55,616 nucleotides of DNA from Paenibacillus albiflavus (lineage in GTDB: Bacteria; Bacillota; Bacilli; Paenibacillales; NBRC-103111). The translations under genes were made by a program, and so were the position numbers. The stretch spans positions 1 to 55,616 of the forward strand of contig NZ_SKFG01000019.1 of NCBI RefSeq assembly GCF_004344915.1, given 5' to 3'. The notes below the pieces were generated by a model that ran no database searches, had not been told where the DNA came from, and saw only the letters and a list, made by a program, of their open reading frames with translations. Positions 17,104 through 25,786 of this stretch are shown in pieces; the stretch's first letter is position 1, and the number at the start of each line of letters is the position of its first letter.

Positions 17104-20100
17104 TTAAATTTTACCGAAGAGCTTCATCAAACGATAGAGAACAGCAGTCATTTGCGCGCGAGTAGAACTTTCATTTGGAGCGAAATTGTTGTTATCCGTT
17201 CCAAAGATCAATCCTTTATCCACCGCATACGCTACCGCGGCTTGGGCATCGGACGAAATCTGATCTTTATCCTTGAAGTTTAATTGCACTTCTTTGCCTT
17301 GTAGATCGACTTTCATGGCATTGACCATCAGTACGACCATTTCTTCGCGATTCAGAATATCGCCTGCCCCTGCCATCGCAACGTAATAGCTCCAATCTTT
17401 CCCTTGGCCAAGAATACGATCCAAGAGCGCCATGAATTCTGCGCGTATAATCGTATCGTTTGGAGCGAACTCAGAATCGCTTTTCCCATAGGTTACGTGT
17501 TGAGCCGCGATAACCTCAATTTCATGTTTGGCCCAATGGGCTTGAATATCGTTGAACGAAATTTGATACTCCATCAGTTCGAAGGAACCGAGCGTAGATG
17601 TCGTAAGTTTAATGTTCCCTGGCTGATGCGTGGCATTGTATCCTACATATGCCCAGCTACCGCTTCCATCTTGCTGGTAAACGCCTACTCTTTGCAAATC
17701 AATTACTTTGTTGGACGGCTTGAAGTTGATCTCTATCGGATGAGTCAATTTTCCATTATCGCTGCCAATCGTTACGATCTGCGATACGACGGTTGTATGA
17801 TTTTTGTCAGGATCTTTTACCGATAAGATTAATTTAAATCCATTTGCACCAATAAAATCAGCCAATGCATCCGCAGGAATCCTAATGGTGAATCCATTGC
17901 CTGTAAGGATCAATCCTTTGCCGGATGCCAGTAGTTTGCCAGCCGTTGCTTTATCGAAGATTACATCTACACTGTTGTAGTCGTTGAAATTAATATCAGT
18001 CACGTCCAGCGTGACGTCAGCCGCTGACGAAACTTTCAATCCGGTGTTAATAACCTCAGTCGAAACGCTTAGCGTTGCAAAAGTCGTATCCTTATCGTTT
18101 TTCTTAATAAAGAGCGTTCCAGCTTTTACTTTCTTACCTGTTGGTGCAGAAGTCGAAGGTGAGCTTGATGCAGAACCCGAAGACGAGCCTGGATTGGATG
18201 GGGTTCCTGGATCAGAATCATCTGTTACGGTGACTGATACCCCGTAAGTTTTGCCTTCGTAAGATACAGTGATCGTCGTATTCCCTGCTCCTACGGCTGT
18301 CACCTTTCCGGTATTGCTTACCGTAACAATGTTCGTACCTGATACGCTATACGATGCATTATTTGTAACTACTTTCTCACTTTCATCGCTATATGCCGCG
18401 GTGACCGTTAGCTGAGCATTCTGCCCAACTGTTAGAGCTACATGATTAGGTGATACCGATATCGACGTTAATACAGGATCGACTGGAGTCGTGGTGTCGT
18501 CTGTGACGGAAACGGGTACCTTAGAGATTTCACCTTCGTAAGATACGGTTACTGTCGTTTCACCTATTTCTACGGCTGTCACCTTTCCGGTATCACTTAC
18601 TGTAACAATGCCTGTATCTGGTACGCTATACGCTGCATCACTTGTAACGTCTTCCTTGCTTCCATCGCTATACACCGCGGTGACTGCAAGCTGAGCAACC
18701 TTCCCAACTGTTAGATTTACACTTTTCGGCGATACCGATATCGACGTTAATTCGACTGGAGTTGTAGTGTCGTCTGTGACGGTGACTGGTACCTCGGAGG
18801 TTATACCTTCGTAAGACACAGATATCATCGTTGTCCCTGCTCCTACAGCTATTACCTTTCCGGTATTGTCTACCGTAACAATGTCTTTATCTGTATCTAG
18901 CACGCTATACGTTGCATCACTTGTAACGTCCTTCTCGCTTCCATCGCTATACGCCGCGGTGACAGCAAGCTGAGTATTCTCCCCAACTTCTAGAGCTACC
19001 CTGTCTGGCGATATCGTAATCGACTTTAATTCAGGCTCGACTGGAGTTGTAGTGACTTTAACGGGTACCTCGGAGGATTTACCTTCGTAAGATACACTCA
19101 CTGTAGTTATGCCTTCTCCTACAGCTGTCACCTTTCCGGTATTGTCTACCGTAACAATGTCTTTATCTGTATCTGGTACGCTATACGTTGCATCGCTTGT
19201 AACGTCCTTCTCGCTTTCATCACTATACTTCGCGGTGACCGCAAGCTGAGAATATTTCCCAACTTCTAGAGATACGCTGTCCGGCGATACCGATATCGAC
19301 GTTAATTCTGTAACGGTTACGGTAACGGTAACGGATACCGAAACCGACTTCCCTCCATAAGAAACCGTTATCGTTGTGTTGCCTTCACCTACAGCAGTTA
19401 CTTTACCGCTGTCGTCAACGTTTATGACAGCCGGATCGTAATCAGTATAGGTTGCCGCAGACGTGACGTTATCATCGCTTACTGGGAATGGCTTGCCGTC
19501 TACGTCAATATATTGGGCCGTTACCTTAAGATCTGCAGTGGAACCGACATTTAAGGTTAAAGTCTCGGGCGCCACTGTAATTCCGCTTAACTCGGGTTCT
19601 ACGCTAATACTAACGACTTTCTCCGCATGATTAGCTGCCGCGTCGTCCACGATCAATTTCAGCTTATTCGTACCTTTCTTTAAACCGCTTAACGCGATTT
19701 CGAATTTGCCGTCTTGATCGAGCGTTACCTGTCCAGAGGAAATCGATTCGTCGTTGCTGCCCGATAGTTCGTATTTCATATGCAAGTTGTCGTTCACGTC
19801 GTAATCCAAGTCTGTTTCTTCCTCGACAACAGGACCGAATTTCACGTATGAATCGTCGATCGAACCGGAGAACTGCAAGCTCGAACCCGCAACATTTAGG
19901 CTGTCAAGCGAAACGAATTTAGGCGTGCTTACCTTGACATACACCGGAAGCCATTGCGCAGTCGTTACCCCCGTTGTAGAGGATTGCCCTACAATTTGCA
20001 TGGCAAAGACGCTTTCCGGAGCTTTCACGTTTAGGGTCGTTCCCGACGTTCCCCACGCATGATAATTACCATTAAAGGTTAACGTTTTTGCTCCCGTTGT

Positions 20101-22731
20101 CACGCTGCTAGTGTTCAGAATCCATCCGATAGAACCGTCTCCATAATATCCACCGGTCATATCGTTTAGATCATAAAGTTCAATATACGTACCTCCTTGC
20201 CTATCGTAGAATTCATATCTCACAGTCGTGCTGTCCAGCTTGCCATCCTCGTTTGGCGAGATATGGTTGCTATCGATCGCAAAGCTCTTCAATCCCGTCG
20301 GTGGGGCAAAATTCGCTGCGAAAGGAAGAATTAGATTGGTCGTACCGTTTGTAATCGTCACGTAACCCAGAATTTCGTTTCCAGTAGTTCCAGTCCCTTT
20401 CGGAACATTTAGCGACACGTTCAAGGTTTGCTCATCGGTTAACGTAAAGCTGGACTTATCGACCGTTACGTTCGAGCTCGCTAGTGTACCTGTCGCTGCT
20501 TTCGTCATTTGGACGGATACCGTATAATCGCTTGGGCTTCCGCTTAAGTTTTTGACAAGAATAGACCGCGTTACCGTTACTGGATTGTTCGCATTCGCAG
20601 TCACGTTGCCGAAGGTGATTGTGCCTTTGGTATAGTCATAAGTCTTACTAGAAAAAGTCGTTTGATCCAATTCATACGCGAGCGCTTCGGTCGTCGCCGC
20701 TTTAAGTGGTTGAATGCGTCCCGGACCTTGAGCAAAGACGTCGTATTTGCTTACATCCAGTTGCTTAGCCGTATTCGAAATCGCGACTTTGATATCGAAC
20801 GCAGTCCAATCCGGATGCTCCGATTTAAGCAGAGCCACAACCGCCGCTACATGCGGAGCCGCCATACTTGTTCCCGAAAAACGATCATAGGACTCGGAAT
20901 AGTCTGGCCGAGGCAGCCCTTGATCGTCATAATCTTTAGCATAGGCAGGTACCGTTGACATGATGTTGGTTCCAGGAGCGGAGATGTCCGGTTTAATATC
21001 AAAGACCGGATTAGCAGGTCCGCGTGAACTGGAGCTACTCATATCGTCACCTATAGTCGTACCGGTGGTGAATCCACCGAAGGTAACGGTACCCGATTTC
21101 GTCGCAAGAGCCGTTCGCAGCGCGTTTCCGTCCGTGTAGGACATATCAAACGTTGGGATGGACGAGAAGTAATCTCCCAATAAGACCCCTGCTGGCCCTG
21201 GAGCATTCGTTCCGCTTGAAGAGTTGTGAACAATAACTGCTACAGCGCCTGCATCTTTCGCTGCGGCAATTTTATCCACGAAGGCAATCGTTCCGCGAGC
21301 AACGAGAGCGACTTTACCGTTAACATCCAGACCTGTGTAATCCGTCGCTTGACCTATGTTAGGGACTGCGACGATATCATACGTTCCCGTCAAAATGTCT
21401 TTCGGTGCTGTGCCGAATTTCCAAGACATCAAATTCATCGAATATGGTGTGCTGGTTCCCGTTCCGTCTAGCGTTACGGTAGCCGTTCCGGCCATTGTTT
21501 TTTCCGGAACTGTAGAGTTGCCCACCGATATCGCGAAAGCTGCCGTACTTGGACTACCGATCGTTCCTCTATTTGGACCTGAGTTACCTGTAGCGACAAC
21601 TGATATCGTACCTGCTAGAACCGCATTGTTGATTGCGATCGCGTCAGAAAGAGTTTGGCTATTCGTAGTTCCACCTAAAGATAGATTGATAATGTCCATA
21701 TGCTCTGCTACGGCCTTATCGATACCCGCAATAACCCCTGAATTCGAACCGCTCCCGTACGCGCCTAGTACGCGATAAGCATATATTTCAACCGAAGGGG
21801 CAAGCCCTTTTATACCAAAAGAGTTGTTGCCTTGAGCGGCAATAATTCCGGCAACATGAGTACCATGTTCGGTATTGAAGGGATTTCCGGTAGTAGGGTC
21901 CGTCCACGGTCTATTATCAGGATGATCCAGCGGCGTAGTTTCATACGGATCGTCTCCTCTAGTACGAGCGTATCCCGTTGTTGGAGAACCGTTTACTTCT
22001 TGCGTAATAAAGTTATGCCCGCCTTTATATACGTCTTTTAATTCTGGATGATAATAATCGATTCCGGTGTCTATAACACCTACTTTAAGTCCTTGGCCCG
22101 TATAACCTAAGTTCCATACGGCTGGAACGTCAAGGAATGGATTACTATTACTCAGCGTCGGATGGACTTCGCTATCCGACTCCTTTGAGGACTCTACTCC
22201 CAGAGCGTGAACTTCCACGTCAGGCTCTACCATTTGAACGCCGTCCAGCTTAAGCAGCTGTTCCACTTGACTTGCCTTTACCTTAAGAGATACCCCATTA
22301 AATGTATAATTGTATGTATAGCCCACGCTGGCTTTGATACTATTGCTACTTAATTGACCCATAAAGCTTTTTTGCTGTTTATCGATTTTTAGTTTCGTGC
22401 TTTGTTCTGTGGCTGTGGTAAATGATTTGCCCTGAAGCGTATTCATCCCCTTCACTAAAGCTACCGGGGCTTCGGATAACTCGACTATAACCGAAATTTC
22501 CTCGTCGCCGGTAAGGTTTTGTAAATCAGGATGCAGCACAGGCTCTTGCCCTTCTGTAAATGTATTCTGATCAACAATCTCCTGCATTTTTGCGCGCACT
22601 TCAGAACTTAGAAACTTGGCCGTCGATTCTCCGTTTGATTCCGATGCATATGCGGAAATCGGAGACAGTAAGGAAAATAGCGTCAATACAACGATTAGCA
22701 AACGACTTAAAAATAAACGTGGATTCTTCAA
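17104..22731 (-). CDS. Cell-surface subtilisin-like (S8) protease with PA, BIG2 and SLH domains
   Basis: This 1.87-kilo-residue exported protease carries the S8 triad Asp225 (VIDTGIDYYHPEL), His293 (HGTHVAGI) and Ser626 (GTSMAAPH), numbered from GTG 22743. Order: signal peptide; inhibitor-I9-like propeptide (about 60-180); S8 domain split by a PA insert (GKVALVARGTIAFVDKI); Fn3-like region; Ig-like modules; five BIG2 repeats (about 1050-1505); Ser/Gly linker; a domain around 1530-1720; C-terminal SLH motifs (FNDIQAHWAKHEI, FKDKDQISSDAQ) that bind the wall pyruvylated polymer. The layout is Vpr-like with an added stalk and anchor. A frame opens at GTG 22743, but AAAGGAG abuts it; TTG 22731 has proper spacing and is preferred. 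Role: proteolysis of extracellular substrates at the surface. Confidence 0.92.
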   Translation of the reverse strand: MKNPRLFLSRLLIVVLTLFSLLSPISAYASESNGESTAKFLSSEVRAKMQEIVDQNTFTEGQEPVLHPDLQNLTGDEEISVIVELSEAPVALVKGMNTLQGKSFTTATEQSTKLKIDKQQKSFMGQLSSNSIKASVGYTYNYTFNGVSLKVKASQVEQLLKLDGVQMVEPDVEVHALGVESSKESDSEVHPTLSNSNPFLDVPAVWNLGYTGQGLKVGVIDTGIDYYHPELKDVYKGGHNFITQEVNGSPTTGYARTRGDDPYETTPLDHPDNRPWTDPTTGNPFNTEHGTHVAGIIAAQGNNSFGIKGLAPSVEIYAYRVLGAYGSGSNSGVIAGIDKAVAEHMDIINLSLGGTTNSQTLSDAIAINNAVLAGTISVVATGNSGPNRGTIGSPSTAAFAISVGNSTVPEKTMAGTATVTLDGTGTSTPYSMNLMSWKFGTAPKDILTGTYDIVAVPNIGQATDYTGLDVNGKVALVARGTIAFVDKIAAAKDAGAVAVIVHNSSSGTNAPGPAGVLLGDYFSSIPTFDMSYTDGNALRTALATKSGTVTFGGFTTGTTIGDDMSSSSSRGPANPVFDIKPDISAPGTNIMSTVPAYAKDYDDQGLPRPDYSESYDRFSGTSMAAPHVAAVVALLKSEHPDWTAFDIKVAISNTAKQLDVSKYDVFAQGPGRIQPLKAATTEALAYELDQTTFSSKTYDYTKGTITFGNVTANANNPVTVTRSILVKNLSGSPSDYTVSVQMTKAATGTLASSNVTVDKSSFTLTDEQTLNVSLNVPKGTGTTGNEILGYVTITNGTTNLILPFAANFAPPTGLKSFAIDSNHISPNEDGKLDSTTVRYEFYDRQGGTYIELYDLNDMTGGYYGDGSIGWILNTSSVTTGAKTLTFNGNYHAWGTSGTTLNVKAPESVFAMQIVGQSSTTGVTTAQWLPVYVKVSTPKFVSLDSLNVAGSSLQFSGSIDDSYVKFGPVVEEETDLDYDVNDNLHMKYELSGSNDESISSGQVTLDQDGKFEIALSGLKKGTNKLKLIVDDAAANHAEKVVSISVEPELSGITVAPETLTLNVGSTADLKVTAQYIDVDGKPFPVSDDNVTSAATYTDYDPAVINVDDSGKVTAVGEGNTTITVSYGGKSVSVSVTVTVTVTELTSISVSPDSVSLEVGKYSQLAVTAKYSDESEKDVTSDATYSVPDTDKDIVTVDNTGKVTAVGEGITTVSVSYEGKSSEVPVKVTTTPVEPELKSITISPDRVALEVGENTQLAVTAAYSDGSEKDVTSDATYSVLDTDKDIVTVDNTGKVIAVGAGTTMISVSYEGITSEVPVTVTDDTTTPVELTSISVSPKSVNLTVGKVAQLAVTAVYSDGSKEDVTSDAAYSVPDTGIVTVSDTGKVTAVEIGETTVTVSYEGEISKVPVSVTDDTTTPVDPVLTSISVSPNHVALTVGQNAQLTVTAAYSDESEKVVTNNASYSVSGTNIVTVSNTGKVTAVGAGNTTITVSYEGKTYGVSVTVTDDSDPGTPSNPGSSSGSASSSPSTSAPTGKKVKAGTLFIKKNDKDTTFATLSVSTEVINTGLKVSSAADVTLDVTDINFNDYNSVDVIFDKATAGKLLASGKGLILTGNGFTIRIPADALADFIGANGFKLILSVKDPDKNHTTVVSQIVTIGSDNGKLTHPIEINFKPSNKVIDLQRVGVYQQDGSGSWAYVGYNATHQPGNIKLTTSTLGSFELMEYQISFNDIQAHWAKHEIEVIAAQHVTYGKSDSEFAPNDTIIRAEFMALLDRILGQGKDWSYYVAMAGAGDILNREEMVVLMVNAMKVDLQGKEVQLNFKDKDQISSDAQAAVAYAVDKGLIFGTDNNNFAPNESSTRAQMTAVLYRLMKLFGKI
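18220..19600 (-). repeat. Five BIG2 (Ig-like) coding repeats
   Basis: Units of about 270 bp (roughly 90 residues) repeat inside the SLH protease gene, with marks such as SISVSPDSV, LEVGKYSQLAVTA and GKVTAVGEG. Unlike the left-edge repeats they have diverged (S/N/D/E exchanges and one or two codons of length change), so they are older. They probably form a rigid stalk that holds the catalytic domain away from the wall. Confidence 0.85.
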
Positions 22732-22826
22732 GCGGCTAAACACTCCTTTACTATTATTTCAAGATAGGTTCTAGCAGGTTTTTACCCCCTTTTAAATATT
22801 CTGGAAATTACAACGGTACAACTTAA

Positions 22827-22880
22827 AATATATGATACATAATGTATCATGTCAACGCTTTCATTGTAACATAATGTATC
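22827..22880 (-). promoter_or_regulatory. Promoter of SLH protease with operator in the spacer
   Basis: TTGACA (22855-22850) and TATATT (22832-22827) on the minus strand are 17 bases apart. The perfect palindrome ATGATACATAATGTATCAT (22832-22850) fills the spacer exactly, so a bound protein would block RNA polymerase. A partial copy, ACATAATGTATC, lies at 22869-22880 just upstream. I do not recognise the cognate regulator. Confidence 0.75.
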
Positions 22881-22918
22881 TGGAATAAAATTTCTTAAAC
22901 TTAAGAATGCGTTGAAAT

Positions 22919-22966
22919 GAAATACGACACTCTATACCAATTTTTCGGTGTAGAGTGCCGTATTTC
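22919..22966. terminator. Strong 20-bp hairpin of uncertain role
   Basis: Two 20-base arms (22919-22938 and 22947-22966) pair around an 8-base loop with only two imperfect positions. There is no long T run, and the neighbouring genes are divergent, so no gene clearly ends here. It may insulate the two promoters or be a remnant. Confidence 0.4.
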
Positions 22967-23035
22967 GAGCTTTTATGTAACCCGATTATTCCTTTATCGT
23001 TAATAAAATATGATCGACAACTATCAAAATAGTTG

Positions 23036-23063
23036 TTGACAAACAATTTAGGAGGACTATAAT
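23036..23063 (+). promoter_or_regulatory. Promoter of T-box operon
   Basis: TTGACA (23036-23041) and TATAAT (23058-23063) are perfect consensus hexamers 16 bases apart. Transcription would start near 23070 and run through the T-box leader. Confidence 0.85.
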
Positions 23064-23069
23064 AGCTTT

Positions 23070-23335
23070 TAACGCAAGAAAGCCAAAAAGCGTCAAAATG
23101 TAAAAGTAAATATCACAAAAGTGTTGAACTAATACAGTAGCTGTCTGTAGCGGAAAATCAGAGACTTAGTGGTTGGTGCGAACTAAGCCGGAGCAAGCAG
23201 CGAAATACAATTAGGGAGCTGACTAACGTCCGGCAATGCCGTTAAATAATTGAGTGAACAAAAGCTTATTTTTGTTAATCAGGGTGGTACCGCGGAACTT
23301 CCGTCCCTATTTAGGGATGGAGGTTCTTTTTTATT
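23070..23335 (+). promoter_or_regulatory. T-box riboswitch leader, tyrosine-type
   Basis: The leader has the T-box AGGGTGGTACCGCGG (23281-23295) and a terminator stem (23295-23326) followed by six T, which competes with the antiterminator. In Stem I the base helix CTAAT (23129-23133)/ATTAG (23210-23214), the AGTA loop motif, AGAGA and GGTTGGTG are recognisable. The specifier loop reads GAAATACA, so the codon next to the base helix is TAC (23206-23208) for tyrosine. Uncharged tRNA-Tyr should therefore switch on the two downstream genes. Confidence 0.88.
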
Positions 23336-23409
23336 TTATAGAGATTGTTCAACAAGTCGACTTATGAACATGAACCAAAACAACTACGACATAAAGGAGT
23401 GAAACGAAC

Positions 23410-24840
23410 ATGAAACGACAAGTATCAATTAGCTTAGCGCTCTTGCCTATTTTGGCGCTTATTGCTGCAGGTGCTGCCTCTATCTTCATTTGGAAGGCTG
23501 GCATGTTTATCCCGTTAATAATTAGCATCATCGTCACCGTTCTCGTAGGGGTGAAGAGCGGATATAGATGGAAAGAACTTGAAGACATGATGGTTAGCGG
23601 CGTATCCAAAGCATTGCCTGCGATTTTCATCTTGCTTGTCATTGGGATGATCGTCGGAACATGGATCTCAAGCGGAGTTATTCCGACCATGATCTACTAC
23701 GGCTTGTCCTTTATTCACCCCTCTTTCTTTGTTCCGGCAGTTGCGGTTGTCACCGGCATCGTGGCGATTACGCTTGGCAGCTCCTTCACTTCGATCGCGA
23801 CGATTGGATTGGCATTCATGGTCATCGGTGAAGGGATGGGCTTCTCCCCTGGCTTGATTGCGGGAGCGGTCATTTCCGGCGCATTCTTTGGTGATAAACT
23901 GTCGCCGTTATCCGATACAACGAATATTGCACCAGCAATGGCGGAAACAGATTTGTTCAGCCATGTACGGCATATGCTCTGGGATACGATTCCTGCATTC
24001 GCCATCGCCGTTGCACTATACGCGCTGTTCGGTACCCGCTCGGTACAAGGCTCGGTGGATACTGCTAATATCGATATGATATTGAATGGGATTCAACATA
24101 CGTTTATTATTCACCCGCTACTGCTATTGCTGCCGGTATTGACGATTTTCCTAATGATCAAGAAACTACCGGCATTGCCGACACTGCTGTTGGTAGGCAT
24201 CATTGGAGGGATAATTTCTATCGTTGTACAAGGAGAATCCATCACATCGATGGTGAACACGATGACGAACGGGTTCCATACGGAATCCGGTGTGAAGGCA
24301 GTTGATTCCTTGTTGAATCGAGGCGGTCTTGTCTCCATGCTGAATACGATTGGTTTATTGACGATCGCGACTGCGCTTGGCGGACTACTGGAAGGGACTC
24401 AAATCTTTCAAGCTCTTGTTCGGCCTATCGTGGTTAGAATCAGGACTTCAAGCTCACTTATTGCAACAACGATTGCATCGACTTTCCTTGTTGCGTTCGC
24501 TAGCGGTGCACAGTTTCTTGCGATCATATTGCCGTCCAGAACTTTCGTCCAAACTTACAAGGACATGAACATAGATACGAAAAATCTATCGAGATGCGTC
24601 GAGGCGGCTGGTACGGTCGGCATTACATTAGTTCCATGGGGAGTTCCTGCTGTATTCGCAGCCAACATGCTCGGCGTAAGCCCGGAACAATTCATCCCAT
24701 ACATCTTCTTCGCCTTCTTGGTTCCGCTTATCAATATCTTTTATGGGATTACGGGTTGGACGATCGTGAAGAAGGAATACCCAACGCGTTCGTTCCAGAA
24801 GCAACGGAATGCGGCAGTAGGAGGAATGAGTCATGAATGA
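23410..24840 (+). CDS. NhaC-family transporter, probable tyrosine uptake
   Basis: The 476-residue protein has about 11-12 membrane helices. It carries the NhaC core: GSSFTSIATIGLAFMVIGEGMGFSPGLIAGAVISGAFFGDKLSPLSDTTN, in which GDKLSPLSDTTN is the family signature. NhaC transporters exchange sodium and protons, or carry organic substrates with sodium. Those behind tyrosine T-boxes (the YheL group) have been predicted to import tyrosine, and the TAC specifier here agrees. The start at 23410 has AAAGGAG nine bases upstream. The gene overlaps the following metallo-hydrolase by eight bases. Confidence 0.85.
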   Translation: MKRQVSISLALLPILALIAAGAASIFIWKAGMFIPLIISIIVTVLVGVKSGYRWKELEDMMVSGVSKALPAIFILLVIGMIVGTWISSGVIPTMIYYGLSFIHPSFFVPAVAVVTGIVAITLGSSFTSIATIGLAFMVIGEGMGFSPGLIAGAVISGAFFGDKLSPLSDTTNIAPAMAETDLFSHVRHMLWDTIPAFAIAVALYALFGTRSVQGSVDTANIDMILNGIQHTFIIHPLLLLLPVLTIFLMIKKLPALPTLLLVGIIGGIISIVVQGESITSMVNTMTNGFHTESGVKAVDSLLNRGGLVSMLNTIGLLTIATALGGLLEGTQIFQALVRPIVVRIRTSSSLIATTIASTFLVAFASGAQFLAIILPSRTFVQTYKDMNIDTKNLSRCVEAAGTVGITLVPWGVPAVFAANMLGVSPEQFIPYIFFAFLVPLINIFYGITGWTIVKKEYPTRSFQKQRNAAVGGMSHE

Positions 24841-25696
24841 AGTCATTGTCAATATTATCGGGACAGCCCAGGATGCAGGCGTGCCGCATCCGAACTGCTT
24901 TTGTCAGAACTGCATAAACGCCATACACAACGGAACGCGCAGGTTCGCTGCTTCTTTAGCCATTATTGAGCCTGATCGGAAGCAATGGCATCTTATTGAT
25001 GCGACACCGGACATGCGCGAGCAGATGGCAGATATACAAATGAAGTACCGCCTTCAGGGGCAGATCATGAACAGTATTTGGCTGACCCATGCACACATTG
25101 GTCACTACCCCGGATTGATGTTTCTGGGAAGAGAAGCGATCGGAGCACAAGGAATTCCGGTCTTCTGCGGGAATAACATGAAGCAGATGCTTGAAGCGAA
25201 TGCGCCTTGGTCACAGTTGGTGGAGCTGAACAATATTCAATTGAACAGCATTGGGCACGAGCAACAGGAACAACTGTCCCCTTCTGTACGCATCACGCCA
25301 ATTGAAGTGCCTCATCGCAATGAGCTATCAGAAACATTCGGCTTCTGGATCGAAGGTCCAACTCGCAAGCTGCTTTATATCCCGGATATTGACCGTTGGG
25401 ATGAGTGGGATCGAGACATTTATGACGTGGCCAAGAAAGCGGACATCTGCTTATTAGACGGGACCTTCCATTCTATTGAAGAGATAGAACAAATGGGACG
25501 CAATTATAAAGAGATCCCCCATCCTGTCATGACGGAGACGATGGATCGACTGCAGGACTTGGCAGAGCATACCGAAATCTATTTTACGCATTTCAATCAT
25601 ACGAACCCTGTCAACGATCAAGCAAGTGCCTTTGCACAGCTTGTTCAAAATAGAGCGTTTTACATCGCTGAAGATGGAATGGAACTGAAATTATAA
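24833..25696 (+). CDS. PqqB-like metallo-beta-lactamase-fold protein
   Basis: The 287-residue protein has an MBL fold with THAHIGH (His86, His88, His91), a usual HxHxDH site with Gly in place of Asp. A PqqB-type structural Cys cluster is present: NCFCQNC (Cys22, Cys24, Cys27). The C-terminal THFNHTNPV parallels the HINNTNP of PqqB. PqqB is reported to oxidise the tyrosine of the PQQ precursor peptide. No other PQQ synthesis gene is visible, so this is a paralogue of unknown substrate. GGAGG lies eight bases before the ATG, inside the upstream gene, so translation is coupled. It shares the tyrosine T-box. Confidence 0.75.
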   Translation: MNEVIVNIIGTAQDAGVPHPNCFCQNCINAIHNGTRRFAASLAIIEPDRKQWHLIDATPDMREQMADIQMKYRLQGQIMNSIWLTHAHIGHYPGLMFLGREAIGAQGIPVFCGNNMKQMLEANAPWSQLVELNNIQLNSIGHEQQEQLSPSVRITPIEVPHRNELSETFGFWIEGPTRKLLYIPDIDRWDEWDRDIYDVAKKADICLLDGTFHSIEEIEQMGRNYKEIPHPVMTETMDRLQDLAEHTEIYFTHFNHTNPVNDQASAFAQLVQNRAFYIAEDGMELKL

Positions 25697-25703
25697 AATT
25701 GTG

Positions 25704-25746
25704 AGCATTGCCTACCTTGGATTAACGAGATGGCAGTGCTTTTTTC
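25704..25746 (+). terminator. Terminator of the T-box operon
   Basis: AGCATTGCC (25704-25712) pairs with GGCAGTGCT (25732-25740), one G-U pair, followed by T5. It lies just past the stop at 25696. Confidence 0.8.
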
Positions 25747-25786
25747 ATTTTCCGAGCTCATGGTGATACACATCGCTTAAAATTTC

